Source: Corella eumyota (taxonomy: Eukaryota; Chordata; Ascidiacea; Phlebobranchia; Corellidae). Taken from it: a stretch of DNA of 64,000 bases. Below the pieces are notes generated by a model. It was given only the letters and a program-made list of their open reading frames with translations, made no database searches and was not told the DNA's origin. Where the stretch lies: contig OY720098.1 of the NCBI GenBank assembly GCA_963082875.1, forward strand, positions 8,556,001 to 8,620,000, given 5' to 3'. Both the position numbers and the translations under genes were made by a program. Of the stretch, positions 54,601 to 64,000 are shown in pieces; the stretch's first letter is position 1, and each line of letters begins with the position of its first letter.

Positions 54601-57600
54601 GAAAAAAAATTGTTGTGTTAGAACCGCACAGGTCCAATTACCGTGTTTACAAAATATTTTTCGAAAATATTAATATTCATAAAAGTTATGAAACTTTTAT
54701 TAAAAATTTATGAAATCTCAAAACCTAAAATTTTGTATTTTATTAGACGCGCATTGGCCTAACTAACATTCAAGATAAAACATTTTACAAAAATTTTCAG
54801 TAGAAAAAAAGTTTGAGATAATTTTTATTTTGGGTTTAATTAGGTCACGTGATATTTTTGGCCAATAATATTGCATACAAATTTTTTGAAAAAAAATAAA
54901 AAATTTTAAATCGAAAAATAATTGTTGTGTTAGAACCGCACAGGTCCAATTACCGTGTTTACATAATATTTTTCAAAAATATTAATATTCATAAAAGTTA
55001 TGACACTTTTATTAAAAATTTATGAAATCTCAAAACCTAAAATTTTGTATTTTATTAGACGCGCATTGGCCTAACTAACATTCAAGATAAAACATTTCGC
55101 GAAAATTTTTAGTAAAACAAAAGTTTGAGGAAATTTTTATTTTGGGTTTAATTAGGTCACGTGATATTTTTGGCCAATGATATTGCATACAAATTTTTTG
55201 AAAAAAAATAAAAAATTTTAAATCGAAAAATAATTGTTGTGTTAGAACCGCACAGGTCCAATTACCGTGTTTACAAAATATTTTTCGAAAATATTAATAT
55301 TCATAAAAGTTCTGAAACTTTTATTAAAAATTTATGAAATCTCAAAACCTAAAATTTTGTATTTTATTAGACGCGCATTGGCCTAACTAACATTCAAGAT
55401 AAAACATTTCGCAAAAATTTTCAGTAAAACAAAAGTTTGAGGTAATTTTTATTTTGGTCTTCATTAGGTCACGTGATATTTTTGGCCAATGAGATTGCAT
55501 ACAAATTTTTTAAAAAAATAAAAAATTTTAAATCGAAAAATAATTGTTGTGTTAGAACCGCACATGTCCAATTACCGTGTTTACAAAATATTTTTCGAAA
55601 ATATTAATATTCATAAAAGTTATGAAACTTTTATTAAAAATTTATGAAATCTCAAAACCTAAAATTTTGTATTTTATTAGACGCATATTGGCCTAACTAA
55701 CATTCAAGATAAAACATTTTGCAAAAATTTTGAGTAGAACAAAAGTTTGAGGTAATTTTTATTTTGGGTTTAATTAGGTCACGTGATATTTTTGGCCAAT
55801 GAGATTGCATACAAATTTTTTGAAAAAAAATAAAAAAATTTAAATCGAAAAATAATTGTTGTGTTAGAACCGCACAGGTCCAATTACCGTGTTTACAAAA
55901 TATTTTTCGAAAATATTAATATTTATAAAAGTTATGAAACTTTTATTAAAAATTTATGAAATCTCAAAACCTAAAATTTTGTATTTTATTAGACGCGCAT
56001 TGGCCCAACTAACATTCAAGATAAAACATTTCGTGAAAATTTTTAGTAAAACAAAAGTTTGAGGTATTTTTTATTTTGGGTTTTCATTAGGTCACGTGAT
56101 ATTTTTGGCCAATGAGATTGCAAACAAATTTTTTGAAAAAAAATAAAAAATTTTAAATCGAAAAATAATTGTTGTGTTAGAACCGCACAGGTCAAATTAC
56201 CGTGTTTACAAAATATTTTTCGAAAATATTAATATTCATAAAAGTTATGAAACCTTTATTAAAAATTTATGAAATCTCAAAACCTAAAATTTTGTATTTT
56301 ATTAGACGCGCATTGGCCTAACTAACATTCAAGATAAAACATTTCGCGAAAATTTTCAGTAAAACAAAAGTTTGAGGTAATTTTTTATTTTGGTCTTCAT
56401 TAGGTCACGTGATATTTTTGGCCAATGAGATTGCATACAAATTTTAAAAAAAAATAAAAAATTTTAAATCGAAAATTAATTGTTGTGTTAGAACCGCACA
56501 GGTCCAATTACCGTGTTTACAAAATATTTTTCGAAAATATTAATATTCATAAAAGTTATGAAACTTTTATTAAAAATTTATGAAATCTCAAAACCTAAAA
56601 TTTTGTATTTTATTAGACGCGCATTGGCCTAACTAACATTCAAGATAAAACATTTCGCGAAAATTTTCAGTAAAACAAAAGTTTGAGGTAATTTTTATTT
56701 TGGGTTTAATTAGGTCACGTGATATTTTTGGCTAATGATATTGCATACAAATTTTTTGAAAAAAATAAAAAATTTTAAATCGAAAAAAAATTGTTGTGTT
56801 AGAACCGCACAGGTCCAATTACCGTGTTTACAAAATATTTTTCGAAAATATCAATATTCATAAAAGTTATGAAACTTTTATTAAAAACTTATGAAATCTC
56901 AAAACCTAAAATTTTGTATTTTATTAGACGCGCATTGGCCTAACTAACATTCAAGATAAAACATTTCGCGAAAATTTTCAGTAAAACAAAAGTTTGAGGT
57001 AATTTTTATTTTGGTTTTCATTAGGTCACGTGATATTTTTGGCCAATGAGATTGCAAACAAATTTTAAAAAAAAAAAAAAAAAATTTTAAATCGAAAAAT
57101 AATTGTTGTGTTAGAACCGCACAGGTCCAATTACCGTGTTTACAAAATATTTTTCAAAAATATTAATATTCATAAAAGTTATGAAACTTTTATTAAAAAT
57201 TTATGAAATCTCAAAACCTAAAATTTTGTATTTTATTAGACGCGCATTGGTCTAACATTCAAGATAAAACATTTCGCGAAAATTTTCAGTAAAACAAAAG
57301 TTTGAGGTAATTTTTTATTTTGGGTTTAATTAGGTCACGTGATATTTTTGGCTAATGATATTGCATACAAATTTTTTGAAAAAAATAAAAAATTTTAAAT
57401 CGAAAAAAAATTGTTGTGTTAGAACCGCACAGGTCCAATTACCGTGTTTACAAAATATTTTTCGAAAATATTAATATTCATAAAAGTTATGAAACTTTTA
57501 TTAAAAATTTATGAAATCTCAAAACCTAAAATTTTGTATTTTATTAAACGCGCATTGGCCTAACTAACATTCAAGATAAAACATTTCGCGAAAATTTTCA

Positions 57601-60600
57601 GTAAAACAAAAGTTTGAGGTAATTTTTATTTTGGGTTTTCATTAGGTCACGTGATATTTTTGGCCAATGAGATTGCAAACAAATTTTTTGAAAAAAAATA
57701 AAAAATTTTAAATCGAAAAATAATTGTTGTGTTAGAACCGCACAGCTCCAATTACCGTGTTTACAAAATATTTTTCGAAAATATTAATATTCATAAAAGT
57801 TATGAAACCTTTATTAAAAATTTATGAAATCTCAAAACCTAAAATTTTGTATTTTATTAGACGCGCATTGGCCTAACTAACATTCAAGATAAAACATTTC
57901 GCGAAAATTTTCAGTAAAACAAAAGTTTGAGGTAATTTTTTATTTTGGTCTTCATTAGGTCACGTGATATTTTTGGCCAATGAGATCGCATACAAATTTT
58001 TAAAAAAAATAAAAAATTTTAAATCGAAAAATAATTGTTGTGTTAGAACCGCACAGGTCCAATTACCGTGTTTACAAAATATTTTTCGAAAATATTATTA
58101 TTCATAAAAGTTATGAAACTTTTATTAAAAATTTATGAAATCTCAAAACCTAAAATTTTGTATTTTATTAGACGCGCATTGGCCTAACTAACATTCAAGA
58201 TAAAACATTTTACAAAAATTTTCAGTAGAAAAAAAGTTTGAGATAATTTTTATTTTGGGTTTAATTAGGTCACGTGATATTTTTGGCCAATGAGATTGCA
58301 AACAAATTTTTTGAAAAAAAATAAAAAATTTTAAATCGAAAAATAATTGTTGTGTTAGAACCGCACAGGTCCAATTACCGTGTTTACAAAATATTTTTCG
58401 AAAATATTAATATTCATAAAAGTTATGAAACTTTTATTAAAAATTTATGAAATCTCAAAACCTAAAATTTTGTATTTTATTAGACGCGCATTGGCCTAAC
58501 TAACATTCAAGATAAAACATTTCGCGAAAATTTTCAGTAAAACAAAAGTTTGAGGTAATTTTTATTTTGGGTTTAATTAGGTCACGTGATATTTTTGGCT
58601 AATGATATTGCATACAAATTTTTTAAAAAAAATAAAAAATTTTAAATCGAAAAAAAATTGTTGTGTTAGAACCGCACAGGTCCAATTACCGTGTTTACAA
58701 AATATTTTTCGAAAATATTAATATTCATAAAAGTTATGAAACTTTTATTAAAAATTTATGAAATCTCAAAACCTAAAATTTTGTATTTTATTAGACGCGC
58801 ATTGGCCTAACTAACATTCAAGATAAAACATTTCGCGAAAATTTTCAGTAAAACAAAAGTTTGAGGTAATTTTTATTTTGGTTTTCATTAGGTCACGTGA
58901 TATTTTTGGCCAATGAGATTGCAAACAAATTTTTTGAAAAAAAATAAAAAATTTTAAATCGAAAAATAATTGTTGTGTTAGAACCGCACAGGTCCAATTA
59001 CCGTGTTTACAAAATATTTTTCGAAAATATTAATATTCATAAAAGTTATGAAACCTTTATTAAAAATTTATGAAATCTCAAAACCTAAGATTTTGTATTT
59101 TATTAGACGCGCATTGGCCTAACTAACATTCAAGATAAAACATTTCGCGAAAATTTTCAGTAAAACAAAAGTTTGAGGTAATTTTTATTTTGGTCTTCAT
59201 TAGGTCACGTGATATTTTTGACCAATGAGATTGCATACAAATTTTTAAAAAAAATAAAAAATTTTAAATCGAAAAATAATTGTTGTGTTAGAACCGCACA
59301 GGTCCAATTACCGTGTTTACAAAATATTTTTCGAAAATATTAATATTCATAAAAGTTATGAAACTTTTATTAAAAATTTATGAAATCTCAAAACCTAAAA
59401 TTTTGTATTTTATTAGACGCGCATTGGCCTAACTAACATTCAAGATAAAACATTTCGCGAAAATTTTCAGTAAAACAAAAGTTTGAGGTAATTTTTATTT
59501 TGGTTTTTATTAGGTCACGTGATATTTTTGGCCAATGAGATTGCAAACAAATTTTTTGAAAAAAAATAAAAAATTTTAAATCGAAAAATAATTGTTGTGT
59601 TAGAACCGCACAGGTCCAATTATCGTGTTTACAAAATATTTTTCGAAAATATTAATATTCATAAAAGTTATGAAACTTTTATTAAAAATTTATGAAATCT
59701 CAAAACCTAAAATTTTGTATTTTATTAGACGCGCATTGGCCTAACTAACATTCAAGATAAAACATTTCGCGAAAATTTTTAGTAAAACAAAAGTTTGAGG
59801 TAATTTTTATTTTGGGTTTAATTAGGTCACGTGGTATTTTTGGCCAATGATATTGCATACAAATTTAAAAAAAAAAAATAAAAAATTTTAAATCGAAAAA
59901 TAATTGTTGTGTTAGAACCACACAGGTCCAATTACCGTGTTTACAAAATATTTTTCGAAAATATTAATATTCATAAAAGTTATGAAACTTTTATTAAAAA
60001 TTTATGAAATCTCAAAATCTGAAATTTTATATTTAATTAGGCGCGCATTGGCCTAACTAACATTCAAGATAAAACATTTTGCAAAAATTTTGAGTAGAAC
60101 AAAAGTTTGAGATAATTTTTATTTTGGGTTTAATTAGATCACGTGATATTTTTGGCCTATGAGATTGCATACAAATTTTTTGAAAAAAATAAAAAATTTT
60201 AACTCGAAAAATAATTGTTGTGTTAGAACCGCACAGGTCCAATTACCGTGTTTACATAATATTTTTCGAAAATATTAATATTCATAAAAGTTATGAAACT
60301 TTTATTAAAAATTTATGAGATCTCAAAACCTAAAATTTTGTATTTTATTAGACGCGCATTGGCCTAACTAACATTCAAGATAAAACATTTCGCGAAAATT
60401 TTCAGTAAAACAAAAGTTTGAGGTAATTTTTATTTTGGGTTTAATTAGGTCAAAAGGTCACGTGATATTTTTGGCCAATGATATTGCATACAAATTTTTT
60501 GAAAAAAAATAACAAATTTTAAATCGAAAAAAAATTGTTGTGTTAGAACCGCACAGGTCCAATTACCGTGTTTACAAAATATTTTTCGAAAATATTAATA

Positions 60601-63587
60601 TTCATAAAAGTTATGAAACTTTTATTAAAAATTTATGAAATCTCAAAACCTAAAATTTTGTATTTTATTAGACGCGCATTGGCCTAACTAACATTCAAGA
60701 TAAAACATTTTACAAAAATTTTCAGTAGAAAAAAAGTTTGAGATAATTTTTATTTTGGGTTTAATTAGGTCACGTGATATTTTTGGCCAATGATATTGCA
60801 TACAAATTTTTTGAAAAAAAATAAAAAATTTTAAATCGAAAAATAATTGTTGTGTTAGAACCGCACAGGTCCAATTACCGTGTTTACATAATATTTTTCA
60901 AAAATATTAATATTCATAAAAGTTACGACACTTTTATTAAAAATTTATGAAATCTCAAAACCTAAAATTTTGTATTTTATTAGACGCGCATTGGCCTAAC
61001 TAACATTCAAGATAAAACATTTCGCGAAAATTTTTAGTAAAACAAAAGTTTGAGGAAATTTTTATTTTGGGTTTAATTAGGTCACGTGATATTTTTGGCC
61101 AATGATATTGCATACAAATTTTTTGAAAAAAAATAAAAAATTTTAAATCGAAAAATAATTGTTGTGTTAGAACCGCACAGGTCCAATTACCGTGTTTACA
61201 AAATATTTTTCGAAAATATTAATATTCATAAAAGTTTTGAAACTTTTATTAAAAATTTATGAAATCTCAAAACCTAAAATTTTGTATTTTATTAGACGCG
61301 CATTGGCCTAACTAACATTCAAGATAAAACATTTCGCGAAAATTTTCAGTAAAACAAAAGTTTGAGGTAATTTTTATTTTGGTCTTCATTAGGTCACGTG
61401 ATATTTTTGGCCAATGAGATTGCATACAAATTTTTTAAAAAAATAATAAATTTTAAATCGAAAAATAATTGTTGTGTTAGAACCGCACATGTCCAATTAC
61501 CGTGTTTACAAAATATTTTTCGAAAATATTAATATTCATAAAAGTTATGAAACTTTTATTAAAAATTTATGAAATCTCAAAACCTAAAATTTTGTATTTT
61601 ATTAGACGCATATTGGCCTAACTAACATTCAAGATAAAACATTTTGCAAAAATTTTGAGTAGAACAAAAGTTTGAGGTAATTTTTATTTTGGGTTTAATT
61701 AGGTCACGTGATATTTTTGGCCAATGAGATTGCATACAAATTTTTTGAAAAAAAATAAAAAAATTTAAATCGAAAAATAATTGTTGTGTTAGAACCGCAC
61801 AGGTCCAATTACCGTGTTTACAAAATATTTTTCGAATATATTAATATTCATAAAAGTTATGAAACTTTTATTAAAAATTTATGAAATCTCAAAACCTAAA
61901 ATTTTGTATTTTATTAGACGCGCATTGGCCTAACTAACATTCAAGATAAAACATTTCGCGAAAATTTTTAGTAAAACAAAAGTTTGAGGTAATTTTTATT
62001 TTGGGTTTAATTAGGTCACGTGGTATTTTTGGCCAATGATATTGCATACAAATTTAAAAAAAAAAAATAAAAAATTTTAAATCGAAAAATAATTGTTGTG
62101 TTAGAACCACACAGGTCCAATTACCGTGTTTACAAAATATTTTTCGAAAATATTAATATTCATAAAAGTTATGAAACTTTTATTAAAAATTTATGAAATC
62201 TCAAAACCTAAAATTTTGTATTTTATTAGACGCGCATTGGCCTAACTAACATTCAAGATAAAACATTTCGCGAAAATTTTTAGTAAAACAAAAGTTTGAG
62301 GAAATTTTTATTTTGGGTTTTCATTAGGTCACGTGATATTTTTGGCCAATGATATTGCATACAAATTTTTTGAAAAAAAATAAAAAATTTTAAATCGAAA
62401 AAAAATTGTTGTGTTAGAACCGCACAGGTCCAATTACCGTGTTTACAAAATATTTTTCGAAAATATTAATATTCATAAAAGTTATGAAACTTTTATTAAA
62501 AATTTATGAAATCTCAAAACCTAAAATTTTGTATTTTATTAGACGCGCATTGGCCTAACTAACATTCAAGATAAAACATTTCGCAAAAATTTTCAGTAAA
62601 ACAAAAGTTTGAGGTAATTTTTATTTTGGTTTTTATTAGGTCACGTGATATTTTTGGCCAATGATATTGCATACAAATTTAAAAAAAAAAAATAAAAAAT
62701 TTTAAATCGAAAAATAATTGTTGTGTTAGAACCACACAGGTCCAATTACCGTGTTTACAAAATATTTTTCGAAAATATTAATATTCATAAAAGTTATGAA
62801 ACTTTTATTAAAAATTTATGAAATCTCAAAACCTAAAATTTTGTATTTTATTAGACGCGCATTGGCCTAACTAACATTCAAGATAAAACATTTCGCGAAA
62901 ATTTTTAGTAAAACAAAAGTTTGAGGAAATTTTTATTTTGGGTTTTCATTAGGTCACGTGATATTTTTGGCCAATGATATTGCATACAAATTTTTTGAAA
63001 AAAAATAAAAAATTTTAAATCGAAAAAAAATTGTTGTGTTAGAACCGCACAGGTCCAATTACCGTGTTTACAAAATATTTTTCGAAAATATTAATATTCA
63101 TAAAAGTTATGAAACTTTTATTAAAAATTTATGAAATCTCAAAACCTAAAATTTTGTATTTTATTAGACGCGCATTGGCCTAACTAACATTCAAGATAAA
63201 ACATTTCGCAAAAATTTTCAGTAAAACAAAAGTTTGAGGTAATTTTTATTTTGGTTTTTATTAGGTCACGTGATATTTTTGGCCAATGATATTGCATACA
63301 AATTTTTTTTTAAAAAATAAAAAATTTTAAATCGAAAAATAATTGTTGTGTTAGAACCGCACAGGTCCAATTACCGTGTTTACAAAATATTTTTCGAAAA
63401 TATTAATATTCATAAAAGTTATAAAACTTTTATTAAAAATTTATGAAATCTCAAAACCTAAAATTTTGTATTTTATTAGACGCGCATTGGCCTAACTAAC
63501 ATTTAAGATAAAACATTTCGCGAAAATTTTCAGTAAAACAAAAGTTTGAGGTAATTTTTATTTTGGGTTTAATTAGGTCAAAAGGTC

Positions 63588-63872
63588 GCGCGAACAATTC
63601 AATGTACGGGAAATAAAAAAATGTATTTTTGTTCTTTTAATTATTTTCGAAAATTTCTTTATCTTGAGCATTAGTTATACCAAAACAGTTCTAAAAAAAT
63701 TTAAAAATCAATGTCCTAAATTTGTCATAACTCTCGGAAATATTAATGTTTGCTAAAAAATTTTTGCAAGCACGGCTGTTAGAACAGTGCGGTTTTATTG
63801 GTATAGTTATCTTTTGATTTAAAAAAAAAAAAATTTATAAATTTTTTACTAGTGTGCTAGGTCACGTGATCA
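63588..63872 (-). repeat. Diverged satellite monomer in inverted orientation
   Basis: Read on the minus strand, about 63638-63870 follows the satellite landmark order. On the plus strand it shows TTTATCTTGA..TTAGTTA..CCAA, CATAACT, ATATTAAT, GCACGG, GTGCGGTT, TTTGATTTAAAA and GGTCACGTGAT, matching the reverse complement of the array unit in that order but with many differences. It is an old, single, inverted relative next to the young array. 63588-63637 is a junction of unrelated AT-rich sequence. Confidence 0.75.
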
Positions 63873-64000
63873 TATAACCGGCCCTATGTACGCAAAATAC
63901 AAAAAATTGGTAAGTTGATTATTTTGAGGAGTTTAAGTTTGGAACCAAACCTCGCAACTCAGTACTGAGAGTTTTGGGCCTTTCGCACTGAGATAACTGC
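63873..64000. other. Right end of window
   Basis: After the inverted monomer the sequence is less AT-rich and not satellite-like. No gene could be recognised in the 128 bases available. Confidence 0.5.

Larger units (their letters stand above)
39374..63587 (+). repeat. Tandem satellite array, about 311-bp unit, about 78 copies
   Basis: The unit can be started at CAGGTCCAATTACCGTGT: it recurs at 39374, 39685, 39997, 40309 and so on to 63362, an average spacing near 311.5. All copies are head to tail. The last is cut after 226 bases. Copies differ by scattered substitutions and by variable A-runs. Fixed landmarks per unit are a 9-base inverted repeat (ATAAAAGTT and AACTTTTAT around ATGA), AATATTTTTCGAAAATATT, ATTGGCC, TTTCGCGAAA and GGTCACGTGAT. 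No transposon or gene interrupts it. Size and homogeneity fit a centromeric, pericentromeric or other heterochromatic satellite; the chromosomal place cannot be told from the sequence. Confidence 0.97.

Noticed and set aside
46984-60242. Repeated 61-codon minus-strand frames (MDLCGSNTTIIFR...) in many satellite units
   Set aside because: They recur only because the repeat does. Most units break the frame through A-run length changes, there is no plausible domain, and the frame is lost in many copies. Not treated as genes.
39374-63587. Satellite as a transposon, CRISPR-like or virus-derived array
   Set aside because: Units are contiguous with no spacers, coding capacity, terminal repeats of an element or target duplications. 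It is a plain tandem satellite.

Overview
The window looks like a solitary ascidian (tunicate) genome, most likely a Ciona-type species. It is very AT-rich, with compact multi-exon genes and canonical GT-AG introns. The protein set is chordate-like: a cytoplasmic intermediate filament with a short, vertebrate-type rod and a vimentin-like tail, Munc18/STXBP1, SURF4, cyclin E and TMEM163. Species assignment is inference. Exon models were read by eye from splice sites, reading-frame phase and family similarity. I saw no retroviral, LTR or other virus-derived element, no tRNA or rRNA gene, and no CRISPR array.

Layout. 1-3883 (+): the 3' part of a Munc18/STXBP1 gene, cut by the window start, with two alternative terminal exons and an unusual open frame beyond the stop of the second. 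5132-8358 (-): complete SURF4 with two alternative 3' ends. 9562-12648 (-): complete 13-exon type III-like intermediate filament gene. 14320-25814 (+): cyclin E, with an E2F-rich TATA promoter and both Fbw7-type phosphodegrons. 27522-29591 (-): an acidic low-complexity protein with one MARCKS-like basic effector segment. 33414-37450 (+): TMEM163-like zinc transporter. 39374-63587: an uninterrupted tandem satellite of about 78 units of about 311 bp, with higher-order repeats. It is followed by a diverged monomer in the opposite orientation, then 130 bp of other sequence to the window end.

The genes are separate transcription units with no operon-like spacing. Neighbouring pairs are convergent (Munc18/SURF4; cyclin E/acidic protein), divergent (intermediate filament/cyclin E; acidic protein/TMEM163) or tandem (SURF4/intermediate filament). 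The most interesting points are three: the alternative C-termini of Munc18 and SURF4, the post-stop open frame of Munc18, and the satellite array with its dyad-rich monomer and inverted diverged edge copy.
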